45,821 nucleotides of DNA, taken from assembly GCA_009889605.1 (NCBI GenBank), contig WUQU01000500.1, positions 1-45,821 of the forward strand, written 5' to 3'. Shown here one piece after another: positions 25,976 to 34,776 of the stretch. The translations under genes were made by a program, and so were the position numbers. The notes beneath the pieces are model-generated. The model was not told where the DNA came from and did not search any database. It saw only the letters and a program-made list of their open reading frames with translations. The stretch is from Candidatus Bathyarchaeota archaeon. GTDB taxonomy: Archaea > Thermoproteota > Bathyarchaeia > Bathyarchaeales > Bathycorpusculaceae. The first letter of the stretch is position 1, and each line of letters opens with the position of its first letter.

Positions 25976-28443
25976 TAAAGCTTAACTCAATTTCCGACCT
26001 AGAAAAACTGAGAAAAGAAATACTGGCAAAAAGAGATCCTAAAAAGCCTGTCATAGCCGTATGCATAAGCACGGGTTGTCTAGCTCTTGGGGCCCAAGAA
26101 GTTCTGGCTGCCCTCAAAGAAGAGATCCAAAAGCATGGTTTGGAAGGAAAAGTTGACATCCGATGCACAGGTTGTCTTGGCTTCTGTGAAGGCGGCCCCC
26201 GCATTGTTGTTTATCCCCAAGAGGTTTTCTACTTCAAAGTTAAGCCTTCAGATGTGCCGCTGTTAATCTCTAAAACATTGCTGAAAAACGAGGTGTTGCC
26301 CCACCTGCTTTATAAAGACACGGCAACAGGCAAAATTGCTTTAAGTCTTTCTGAAGTACCTTTCTATCGTTACCAAACCCGGCTTCTTTTGGAGGCAAAC
26401 GCCAAAATCGACCCCACAAGCATAGAAGACTACATTGCTCTAGGAGGCTATTCTGCTTTAGCTAAGGTTTTATCCGGCATGACCCCCCAGCAAGTTATCG
26501 AGGAAATTAAAAAGTCGAATCTTCGCGGCCGCGGTGGAGGAGGTTTTCCAACTGGGCGTAAGTGGGAAACTTCGCGCAACGCTCCTGGAGAGCCCAAATA
26601 TGTGATAGTGAACTGTGACGAGGGAGATCCTGGAGTCTTCGCAAACCGTGCTCTAATGGAGGGTAATCCTCACTCGATTCTCGAAGGTTTAATTATAGGT
26701 GCTTATGCTGTGGGCGCAAGTGAAGGCTTCATCTACGTTAGAGAAGAATATCCTTTAGCAGTAAAGCATATGCAAATAGCCATAGAGCAAGCTGAAAAAT
26801 ATGGGCTGTTAGGCGAAAACATTCTAGGTTCAGGATTTTCATTTAAAGTCAAAATTCACCGTGGCGCAGGCGCCTTTGTTTCCGGCGAATCCACTGCCTT
26901 GATGAATGCGATAGAAGGCAGAGTAGGGGAACCCCGGCCAAAGTATGTGCATACTGCCGAAAAAGGTTTGTTTGGAAAGCCAAGCGTACTAAACAATGTT
27001 GAAACATGGGCCAATGTGCCCCTAATAATAAACAACGGTGCAGAATGGTTCCGTTCCATAGGCACTGAAGGAAGTAAAGGCACGAAAATTTTCACTTTAG
27101 CCGGCAAAGTTAACAACACAGGCTTAATCGAAGTTCCCATGGGCATAACACTGAGAGAAATTATCTACAAAATAGGCGGAGGCATTCGAGGCAACAAAAA
27201 GTTCAAGGCTGTACAGGTTGGCGGTCCCTCTGGCGGAGTTATCCCTGAGCAGCATCTGGATACTCCAGTGGACTTCGATGAACTCACCAAGTTAGGCGCC
27301 ATGATGGGTTCCGGCGGAATAATCGTAATGGACTCTGACACTTGTATGGTGGATGTTGCCAGATATTTCATAAATTTCCTTTGCGGTGAATCTTGCGGTA
27401 AATGTGTACCTTGCCGTGAAGGGTTGAAGCAGGCTCGCAAAATATTGGATGAAATAGTTGCTGGGCGCGGAAAACCAGAACACATAAAGACTTTGCTAGA
27501 ACTAGCCGAAACAATGAAGGACGCTGCATTGTGTGCATTGGGCCAAACTGCTGCAAACCCCTTGTTAACCACCTTTCGGTACTTTGAAGATGAATATTTA
27601 GCCCACATTATCGATAAAAGATGCCCCGCGCTAGTGTGTAAGGGACTGTTAACCTTCTACATAGACCCTGAAGGGTGCTCAGGCTGCCATCAATGCTACC
27701 GAATATGCCCAGAACAAGCAATAGAAGGAGAACAGGATCAAATTCACGTTATAATACAAACTAAATGTACAAAATGTGGCCAATGCCATGATATATGCCC
27801 CCCAGAATACAAAGCTGTGCAGAAAATATCTGGAGAAGCGCCACCTCCAACAATTCCCCAAGAATACCGATGGATTAAGCAGCCTTGGCAAACCGCTGAA
27901 GTTACCTCCACCCGACGCGCCAAGGTCATCGCCAACGCCAATGTTGCGGTAAACCTAATTCAAAAGTCTCTGCGCCCAGTCCTAGTTGTTGGCAACACCG
28001 TCACCGAAGTTGAATTCGAAGGCAAGAAGCTGATCGACTATGTGATTGAACTTGCAAGAGAAACAAACATTCCGGTCATCGCAACATCTCATGTGGTTGG
28101 AGAGTTTCTAAAAAGAAATTATAGGCCCGCCGCTGTTATGTCTTTAATGGAGGTAGGAAACCGCATAGTAGATAAAGAATGGAATAGCGTTGACGGCGAA
28201 GGCTCATATGACATGGTTCTGTTCATAGGATTACCCTACTACATGAGCTACGAAATTTTGTCTGCTCTGAAAAACTTTGCCACAAAACTTGTAACCATAA
28301 ATTTGGATAATATGTATAATCCTCAAGCAAGCTGGTCGCTTCCAAACGCAAGCGTTAAAGAGTGGATCAACTTTCTCATGGGTATGACTTTAAAATTTAA
28401 AGAAGTGAAACAAAATGAGCATGTTCCAAGATATCCCAGTTGA
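25972..28443 (+). CDS. Fusion protein: HydB/NuoF-type flavin subunit (Trx-like [2Fe-2S] + FMN/NAD core + 2x[4Fe-4S]) with C-terminal CdhB (ACS/CODH epsilon) domain
   Basis: VAVCISTGCLALGAQ...RCTGCLGFC; NuoF core LRGRGGGGFPTGRKWE, VNCDEGDPGVFANRALMEGNPHSILEG, GESCGKCVPCREGL; CSGCHQCYRICP and CTKCGQCHDICP; then residues ~644-823 are CdhB-like: RRAKVIANANVAVNLIQKSLRPVLVVGNTV...IPVIATSHVVGEFL...WNSVDGEGSYDMVLFIGLPYYMSYEILSALKNFATKLVTINLDNMYNPQASWSLPNAS. Confidence 0.93.
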   Translation: MIKLNSISDLEKLRKEILAKRDPKKPVIAVCISTGCLALGAQEVLAALKEEIQKHGLEGKVDIRCTGCLGFCEGGPRIVVYPQEVFYFKVKPSDVPLLISKTLLKNEVLPHLLYKDTATGKIALSLSEVPFYRYQTRLLLEANAKIDPTSIEDYIALGGYSALAKVLSGMTPQQVIEEIKKSNLRGRGGGGFPTGRKWETSRNAPGEPKYVIVNCDEGDPGVFANRALMEGNPHSILEGLIIGAYAVGASEGFIYVREEYPLAVKHMQIAIEQAEKYGLLGENILGSGFSFKVKIHRGAGAFVSGESTALMNAIEGRVGEPRPKYVHTAEKGLFGKPSVLNNVETWANVPLIINNGAEWFRSIGTEGSKGTKIFTLAGKVNNTGLIEVPMGITLREIIYKIGGGIRGNKKFKAVQVGGPSGGVIPEQHLDTPVDFDELTKLGAMMGSGGIIVMDSDTCMVDVARYFINFLCGESCGKCVPCREGLKQARKILDEIVAGRGKPEHIKTLLELAETMKDAALCALGQTAANPLLTTFRYFEDEYLAHIIDKRCPALVCKGLLTFYIDPEGCSGCHQCYRICPEQAIEGEQDQIHVIIQTKCTKCGQCHDICPPEYKAVQKISGEAPPPTIPQEYRWIKQPWQTAEVTSTRRAKVIANANVAVNLIQKSLRPVLVVGNTVTEVEFEGKKLIDYVIELARETNIPVIATSHVVGEFLKRNYRPAAVMSLMEVGNRIVDKEWNSVDGEGSYDMVLFIGLPYYMSYEILSALKNFATKLVTINLDNMYNPQASWSLPNASVKEWINFLMGMTLKFKEVKQNEHVPRYPS

Positions 28444-29839
28444 TGTAGGCGTAGTCTACGAAGGCGAAAGAATTCGAAGAAAAGACATGCAAGTTGAGCT
28501 CGGCGGACCGGACGTCAAAGAAAAATTTGAACTAGTGCGCGTCAAGAAAGCGGATGAAGTTGAAGACGGCAAAATAACCCTCATAGGCCCAGACATCAAG
28601 GATATGGAAGAAGGCAAAAGCTACCCCCTCGGTATATTCATAGAGGTCGCAGGCGCAAAACTTGACCCTGAACTTGAAGGAGTAATCGAAAGACGCATAC
28701 ACCAATACTGCAACTACATCGAAGGCTTCATGCACCTCAACCAACGCTACGACATATGGATTCGACTAAGCAAAAAGTCCTTCCAGAAAGGCTTCAACTC
28801 CTTCCAACTTCTTGGAAAAGTTTTGCATAGGCTTTTCAAAAGCGAACTGCCCATAGTAGAGAAACTGCAAATAACCTTCATAACCGACCCAGAAAAGATA
28901 AAGCCAATTTATGATGAAGCCTTGCAAATTTATGAGGCAAGGGACGCGAGGGCAAGAGGCCTCAAAGACGAGGAAGTGGACAAGTTTTACGGATGTGTTC
29001 TATGCCAGTCTTTTGCGCCGACACACTGCTGTGTCATAACTCCTCAGCGCTATTCCAACTGTGGAGCCATAAGCTGGTTTGACGGGAGAGCCTCAGCAAG
29101 CATAGATCCCAAAGGCCCGGTGTTCGAAATTGAGAGAGGTGAAATCTTGGACCCTGTTAAAGGCGAGTTTTCCGGAGTAAACGAAGCTGTCAAAAAGAGG
29201 ACCTTGGGTGAAGTTACCCAAGTTTGGCTTTACACTGCCTTTGGTAAGCCTCATACTTCATGCGGCTGCTTCGAGGCTGTGGCCTTCTACATACCTGAAG
29301 TAGACGGTTTCGGCATAGTGCACAGAGGCTATCCAGACGTAGCGGTGAATGGGCTTCCATTCTCAACGATAGCCGACTCAACGGCTGGCGGACGCCAGGT
29401 AGACGGTTTCCATGGAGTTTCCATAGAATATATGCGCTCCAAAAAGTTTCTGCAAGCTGACGGTGGATACACCCGTGTGGTCTGGATGCCAAAAGAGGTT
29501 AAAGAACGGGTTAAGAATTTCATTCCAGCCGAGCTTGTGGATAAAATCGCCACTGAAGAAGACGCAAAAACAATTGACGAGTTGAAAGCTTTCCTAGAAG
29601 CGCGAGGCCACCCTCTTGTGCAGCGTTGGAAGAAAGAAGTTGAAGCTGTTGCTGAAGAAGCTGCTGCGCCTGTAGAGGTGAAAGAAGAGGCTCCAGAAGC
29701 TGTGTCAACACCAACGTTAACTGCGGCAACGTTACCGGTAACTGTAGGCGGTGTCAAAATAATCTTAAAAGATGCTAAAATCTACGCGAAGAAAGTCATA
29801 ATTCGCACAGTGAAAAGCGAAAAGGAAAACAAAGGGTGA
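28415..29839 (+). CDS. cdhC: Acetyl-CoA synthase beta subunit CdhC
   Basis: FYGCVLCQSFAPTHCCVITPQRYSNCGAISWFDGRASASIDPKGP, GKPHTSCGCFEAVAFYIPEVDGFGIVHRGY, STIADSTAGGRQVDGFHGVS; A-cluster cysteine motifs. Confidence 0.97.
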   Translation: MSMFQDIPVDVGVVYEGERIRRKDMQVELGGPDVKEKFELVRVKKADEVEDGKITLIGPDIKDMEEGKSYPLGIFIEVAGAKLDPELEGVIERRIHQYCNYIEGFMHLNQRYDIWIRLSKKSFQKGFNSFQLLGKVLHRLFKSELPIVEKLQITFITDPEKIKPIYDEALQIYEARDARARGLKDEEVDKFYGCVLCQSFAPTHCCVITPQRYSNCGAISWFDGRASASIDPKGPVFEIERGEILDPVKGEFSGVNEAVKKRTLGEVTQVWLYTAFGKPHTSCGCFEAVAFYIPEVDGFGIVHRGYPDVAVNGLPFSTIADSTAGGRQVDGFHGVSIEYMRSKKFLQADGGYTRVVWMPKEVKERVKNFIPAELVDKIATEEDAKTIDELKAFLEARGHPLVQRWKKEVEAVAEEAAAPVEVKEEAPEAVSTPTLTAATLPVTVGGVKIILKDAKIYAKKVIIRTVKSEKENKG

Positions 29840-29846
29840 AAATTCT

Positions 29847-31061
29847 TTGCCGGAAAAAGAAAAAGACCTGCTAGGGCTAAAACTGGATCCACGTTTGCTT
29901 GAGGCGCTGGCCAAATTTCAGGAAATCGAAATTGAAGACTTTGAAATGGACGTGGGCGATTTAGAAATATGGCTTCAACCGGGCGTCATTAAAGGCGTTC
30001 CGGCTGTTCCAACAGTAAAAGCTTTGCCTACAAAAGCAAAACCATCAAAAATTGTTGAAGTAGATTTTGTTCCACCAGTTGAAACTTACCCTGGCAGGGT
30101 GGTTGAAGTCAAGCTTGGAGCCAAGAAAGGCGAAGGCGGCACTCGTGGAAAATCCATAATCATCGGCGGGGAAACCACTCCTGCCTTCTACACTTTTGAA
30201 GGAACAACGCCTCACCCACCAGTCATCGCTTTAGATGTTTTCGACATGGAAGTTCCCCTTGCAAAAGCTGTGAAAATGCATGTAAAAGACGTTGTAGGCG
30301 ACCCGGCGGCTTGGGCCAAACTTGCCGTGGAAAAGTTCGGTGCAGACCTGATAACCATTCATTTGATAAGCACAGACCCGCTTCTTAAGGATGCTTCGCC
30401 AAAAGAGGCAGTGAAAACCGTTGAGGCAGTGGCTCAAGCAGTAGATGTGCCCCTCATAATTGGCGGTTGCGGCGACCCCGTCAAGGATGCAGATGTTTTT
30501 CAAGAAATTGCTGAAACATTTGCTGGCGAAAGATTCTTGATAAGCTCGGTTACCAGAGACATGGATGTGGAAAGATGCGCCAAATTCATCAAGAAAACTG
30601 GACATGCGGTTCTCTCTTTTACACCTATGGATCTTAACTTGGCTAGAGAGTTGAATAGGAAACTCTATGATTATTTGGCGAAAGAGGACATTGTTATGGA
30701 CTTGACGACGGCGGCTCTTGGCTATGGCCTTGACTACGCTTTCACTAACATGGAGCGGGCTAGGTTGGCAGCGTTGATGGGCGACCCCGAACTGGCTCAT
30801 CCAATGTCTTCTGGAACAACAAACGCTTGGGCAGCCAGAGAAGCTTGGATGAAAATGACTCCAGAGTTTGAACCCCGAGAGCTTAGGGGGCCCCTATGGG
30901 AATTAACCACTGCTGTTACGCTTTTGCTTGCAGGCGTAGACCTATTCATGATGATGCATCCTGCCGCGGTAAAAACAATGAAAGACATTATAAACCAGCT
31001 TATGAGCGGCGGAGCTGGAAACGCTGGGAAACTTGTTGAATGGGTTTCTATGAAAATATAG
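29847..31061 (+). CDS. cdhD: Corrinoid iron-sulfur protein small subunit CdhD
   Basis: GGETTPAFYTFEGTTPHPPVIALDVFDMEVPLAKAVKMHVKDVVGDPAAWAKLAVEKFGADLITIHLISTDP...MSSGTTNAWAAREAWM. Confidence 0.95.
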   Translation: MPEKEKDLLGLKLDPRLLEALAKFQEIEIEDFEMDVGDLEIWLQPGVIKGVPAVPTVKALPTKAKPSKIVEVDFVPPVETYPGRVVEVKLGAKKGEGGTRGKSIIIGGETTPAFYTFEGTTPHPPVIALDVFDMEVPLAKAVKMHVKDVVGDPAAWAKLAVEKFGADLITIHLISTDPLLKDASPKEAVKTVEAVAQAVDVPLIIGGCGDPVKDADVFQEIAETFAGERFLISSVTRDMDVERCAKFIKKTGHAVLSFTPMDLNLARELNRKLYDYLAKEDIVMDLTTAALGYGLDYAFTNMERARLAALMGDPELAHPMSSGTTNAWAAREAWMKMTPEFEPRELRGPLWELTTAVTLLLAGVDLFMMMHPAAVKTMKDIINQLMSGGAGNAGKLVEWVSMKI

Positions 31062-31079
31062 CCTTGGAGCGTTGGCTGA

Positions 31080-32513
31080 ATGAGTGGAAAAGGAGCTAAG
31101 GCCAAAGCAAGCGTGAAAGAATTAAGCCCCATAGACGTTTACAAGCTTTTGCCAAAGATAAACTGTAAAGAGTGCGGCGAAGAAAACTGTATGGCTTTCG
31201 CCACGAAACTTGTCAACCGCGAAGCCACCCTTGAAAAGTGTAAACCGCTTCTGAAAAAGGAATATGAGAAATCCTATAAACAGTTGAAGGAGCTATTGAA
31301 GCCGGCAGTAAAAGAAATAGTCATAGGCGAAGGCGAGAGGGCTGTTAAAATCGGCGGAAAACTTGTAATGTACCGCCATGAACTTGCATACTTTAACCCA
31401 ACAGCCATAGCCATAGACGTAACAGACGAAATGAACGAAGAAGAAATAGTAAGCCGGATAAAAAGCGCTGAAGAATTAAAATTTGATTATATTGGGAAAA
31501 CTTTGAAGCTTGACATGATTGCGGTGCGTTCCACATCAAACGACCAGGACAAATTTAAGGCAGCGGTCAAAAAAGTGGCTGAAACCACCGCGTTGCCGCT
31601 TATCCTATGTTCTTTAAACCCGAACGTTTTAGAAGCCGGACTGATGGCTGTGCCCAAAGCGAGACCCCTTCTTTACGCAGCCACTCAAGATAATTGGCGG
31701 GATATGGCTGAACTTGCCCTAATGTACAATTGCCCCTTAACAGTTTTTGCGCCTAATAACCTTAAATTGTTAAAGTCTTTGGTGAAGACTCTGCTGGAAT
31801 ATGGTGTTGAAGATTTAGTGCTTGACCCAGGAACTATGCATGGTGAAGGCTTGGCTGAAACCCTAAACAATTTCGTGATGATTCGCAGAAGCGCATGTAA
31901 GCAAGGCGACGAGCTTTTAGGCTTTCCACTGCTCGGAGTGCCCATGACTGTTTGGATGGAAAGCGCTGGAACTGCTCATGAAATTGTTACGTGGCGGGAG
32001 GCGGGGTTGGCAGCCATGCTTATTGTGCGTTTTGCAGACGTTCTAGTGATGCACAGTCTAGACGGTTGGGCGTTGCTTCCTAACCTTGTGCTGAGACAGA
32101 ACATTTATACAGATCCGAGGAAACCTGTGGCTGTAGAAGCCGGCCTAAAGGCCTTTGGAAACCCTGATGAAAACTCGCCTGTGATGTTTACTTCAAACTT
32201 TGCCATAACCTACTATACCGTAGCCGCGGACATTGAGGCGTCGAAAATAAACGCTTACCTGCTTGTGGTTGACACCGAAGGCTTAGCCGTTGACCCTGCT
32301 GTTGCTGGAAGAAAACTTACCGCAGACAAAGTGGCGGAAGCCCTAAAGGCTTCGGGTGTAGAAAACAAAGTAAAACATAGAAAACTTATAATTCCTGGAA
32401 AAGCAGCACGCTTAAGCGGAGAAATCGAAGAATTAACCGGATGGCAAGTCCTAGTTGGCCCAAGAGATTCTTCAGAAATCCCAAAATACTTGCAGGAAAA
32501 ATGGCAACCTTAA
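31080..32513 (+). CDS. cdhE: Corrinoid iron-sulfur protein large subunit CdhE
   Basis: SPIDVYKLLPKINCKECGEENCMAFATKLVNREATLEKC (4Fe-4S), TIM-barrel and C-terminal ALKASGVENKVKHRKLIIPGKAARLSGEIEELTGWQVLVGPRDSSEIPKYL. Confidence 0.96.
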   Translation: MSGKGAKAKASVKELSPIDVYKLLPKINCKECGEENCMAFATKLVNREATLEKCKPLLKKEYEKSYKQLKELLKPAVKEIVIGEGERAVKIGGKLVMYRHELAYFNPTAIAIDVTDEMNEEEIVSRIKSAEELKFDYIGKTLKLDMIAVRSTSNDQDKFKAAVKKVAETTALPLILCSLNPNVLEAGLMAVPKARPLLYAATQDNWRDMAELALMYNCPLTVFAPNNLKLLKSLVKTLLEYGVEDLVLDPGTMHGEGLAETLNNFVMIRRSACKQGDELLGFPLLGVPMTVWMESAGTAHEIVTWREAGLAAMLIVRFADVLVMHSLDGWALLPNLVLRQNIYTDPRKPVAVEAGLKAFGNPDENSPVMFTSNFAITYYTVAADIEASKINAYLLVVDTEGLAVDPAVAGRKLTADKVAEALKASGVENKVKHRKLIIPGKAARLSGEIEELTGWQVLVGPRDSSEIPKYLQEKWQP

Positions 32514-32596
32514 AAATATTTTGAAGCCCTCTTTATCCTACACCAATCCATTTTTGGAATTCGTTTCTATTAGAACATAATCAAGCGTGTGAAACG

Positions 32597-33118
32597 TTAG
32601 GGCACCATTGAAGGTTTATATCTTTTCAAGTATTCCTTTGGTGTTGGAAAAACTGATTGAACGCGTTTAATGCGTTTTTTCGCGTTAATGGTGTCCTGTA
32701 AAATTATAAAGCCTCTAGGTGTGCTGAAGTTTTCAACTTCACCGTTTTCCCTTTTCCTCCAAACCTTTATGCAGTGGTCAACCATGCAGCTTAAAACACA
32801 GGCACCGCAGTATATGCATAACTCTTTTGTTATGCCGACTTCACCTTTTTTCCAAAACAGCGCGTTTGTCGGGCAAACTTTAATACAAAGCTTACATTCA
32901 ACCCCTAAACAAGTAAACTTGTTAATGCTTATGTCACCATCAACAAAAAACTCTTTAACCCCTAAAGGAGAAAGAAGCTCTGTTCTCCGTTGTTTTTTCT
33001 CCTTTTCAGCCGTTTCCACTAATAACTGGAATATGTCTGAACCTGAAGAACCGGCAAACATGTTTTCGCCGTTCAACTTTAGCTTTTGGCGTTTCTTTAA
33101 AAAGTAGAGAATCTGCAT
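32597..33118 (-). CDS. 2x[4Fe-4S] ferredoxin-domain protein
   Basis: CLGVECKLCIKVCPTNALFWKKGEVGITKELCIYCGACVLSCMVDHCIKV. Confidence 0.85.
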   Translation of the reverse strand: MQILYFLKKRQKLKLNGENMFAGSSGSDIFQLLVETAEKEKKQRRTELLSPLGVKEFFVDGDISINKFTCLGVECKLCIKVCPTNALFWKKGEVGITKELCIYCGACVLSCMVDHCIKVWRKRENGEVENFSTPRGFIILQDTINAKKRIKRVQSVFPTPKEYLKRYKPSMVP

Positions 33119-33204
33119 ATTATAACTATTTGTTTGGAAACTCTTTTTCCCTACATCAAAAGGAATATAACCAGCAAAGGTTCTATTCTGGCTCGGCGAA
33201 AAAT

Positions 33205-33384
33205 ATGTGCGAATTCAAAGTAATCCTAAACGGGAAGGAAGTATTCAAGGATGTTGTCTACGCTAAAGCAGAAGACGGAACTGTTACGGTTCGAGACGTT
33301 ATAGGTGAATCTAAAGAATTCAAAAACTGCAAAATAACCGAAGTAGACGTAAACAATACGCGGCTAGTTTTATCAAAGACTTGA
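33205..33384 (+). CDS. cooT: CooT-like nickel-binding accessory protein
   Basis: MCEFKVILNGKEVFKDVVYAKAEDGTVTVRDVIGESKEFKNCKITEVDVNNTRLVLSKT: small (59 aa) with Met-Cys N-terminus, as in CooT proteins. Start moved from listed 33130 to ATG at 33205. Confidence 0.75.
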   Translation: MCEFKVILNGKEVFKDVVYAKAEDGTVTVRDVIGESKEFKNCKITEVDVNNTRLVLSKT

Positions 33385-33391
33385 GGCTTGG

Positions 33392-34210
33392 CTAAAATAA
33401 AGCAGCAAGAAAACCGGAGACCAACCCAAAAATTATTGGGAAAGGCAGCCCTGGAAACATTCCTTGTTTCTCCAAAATTTTAAAAGTCAAAAAGCATCCA
33501 GCTAAAATTCCCACGATAGAGGCTGTGCAAGATAAAAATCCAAAATTTAAAAGCATATGCCCGGAAAGCATAGAATAAAATGTCAAGTCGCCAAGTCCCA
33601 TTTGAACATCTTTAAAAGAGAAGCTTAAGCCACGGAAGCGTTCAAGCCCTTCTTTGGCTATTTTTCCAACAGGGCCTCGGTAAACTGCGATTGCGTCGTA
33701 AACAGCCAAAAAACATAGAATTAGAACGGTGCTCAAAGTTTGAATTGAAGCGCCTAAAAATGTTCCAAGAGCGCCGCCCAACAGAATAACTATGAAGTCG
33801 CCGATTTTACTGCGCGTCCTAAAAATTATGTAACAAGCAAAAGCCGTTATGGCAATTGAACCTGAAATTGCCAGCTCGTTTCGTGGTAAAGGGGCAAAAG
33901 AAAGCGCGGCAAACAAGTATACTAGCGAAAGCGTGAAAAACGCCGTTGTCAACGCGAAGCCCGTAACAAAAGCAATCAGCCTGTGGCTTTTGGTTTTTAA
34001 AAGGAAAAGTAAAAGGGTAGCTCCAGCTCCAACTAAAAGGACAAAATAGAAAGCGTTACCAACTGAGCCGACTGGATCTTCAGGAAAAGGTGCAACGTTG
34101 TATGGTTTAATGGAAGCCCACATTAGAAGGGAAGCGCATGCAACTCCGAAAAGCAAACTAACCAAAACAGGCGCTAGATAGACTAAATCGGCTTTGAAAC
34201 CATTGCTCAA
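33392..34210 (-). CDS. Presenilin/signal-peptide-peptidase-like aspartyl membrane protease
   Basis: Multi-TM protein with catalytic YD (CFLAVYDAIAVY) and GLGD (QMGLGDLTFYSML), plus a PAL-like GLPFP near the C-terminus. Confidence 0.83.
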   Translation of the reverse strand: MSNGFKADLVYLAPVLVSLLFGVACASLLMWASIKPYNVAPFPEDPVGSVGNAFYFVLLVGAGATLLLFLLKTKSHRLIAFVTGFALTTAFFTLSLVYLFAALSFAPLPRNELAISGSIAITAFACYIIFRTRSKIGDFIVILLGGALGTFLGASIQTLSTVLILCFLAVYDAIAVYRGPVGKIAKEGLERFRGLSFSFKDVQMGLGDLTFYSMLSGHMLLNFGFLSCTASIVGILAGCFLTFKILEKQGMFPGLPFPIIFGLVSGFLAALF

Positions 34211-34767
34211 GGCTTTGCACCAGACTTAGCAGCAAACCCTTGAACTTTCAAATGGCATTGGCTGCAGAATAAACTTTTCTTTCTGTCGGTTTCGAAAATC
34301 GAATTGGAAAAATACATAACGCAAAAAGGGTTTGCACAGTGTCCCAAACCAAAAGTGTGCCCAAGCTCATGCACAGCCTCCTTTGTGCTTCTCTCAACGA
34401 AAAGCTCAAAATTTGGAGGTGCACCGTAAAATTCCTGTCTAAGCCTCCACAAAGATATCAACGCCGCTTTTCCCGGGCATTCTGCCTCTCCAAAAACAAA
34501 GTTCAGATTTGGAACAAACAGATCGGCGTCTATAACCCCCAAAACCCGATCTGGGGTTTTTGCTCTTTCGGCATAGCTGTGGACTAAGCTCAAGATTATG
34601 TCTGAACGATATTGCCTTCTTATTTTGTCAAAAGCTTCTTGAGGCACCGGCGCTGTTTTGGGAATTAGCTGGGTTTCTGTTTCGGGGAAAATCATGTTGA
34701 GGTTTTCTTTAACCCTTTCTATAACGCTTAAATCCACTGGTCCGATGCGCAAAATTCCTATTTTCAT
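34207..34767 (-). CDS. amzA: Archaemetzincin-type metalloprotease
   Basis: VHELGHTFGLGHCANPFCVMYFSNSIFETDRKKSLFCSQC: HExxHxxGxxH plus downstream cysteines. Confidence 0.93.
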   Translation of the reverse strand: MKIGILRIGPVDLSVIERVKENLNMIFPETETQLIPKTAPVPQEAFDKIRRQYRSDIILSLVHSYAERAKTPDRVLGVIDADLFVPNLNFVFGEAECPGKAALISLWRLRQEFYGAPPNFELFVERSTKEAVHELGHTFGLGHCANPFCVMYFSNSIFETDRKKSLFCSQCHLKVQGFAAKSGAKP

Positions 34768-34776
34768 TGTTTTGCA

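Noticed and set aside
24055-28443. Interpretation as respiratory complex I (NuoEFG) genes
   Set aside because: No membrane-arm or NuoBCD genes; HydB-type extra Fe-S domains and fusion to CdhB indicate a different complex.
28415-28443. Frameshift suspected at the NuoF::CdhB / cdhC junction because of a 29-bp overlap
   Set aside because: Both proteins have family-typical ends and starts; an internal ATG at 28421 is also possible. Ordinary operon overlap.
29640-29740. Ala/Glu/Pro-rich low-complexity stretch in CdhC as a repeat or insertion
   Set aside because: It looks like a flexible linker before the C-terminal GGVKIILKDAKIYAKKVII segment, which I associate with archaeal CdhC; not unusual enough to claim.
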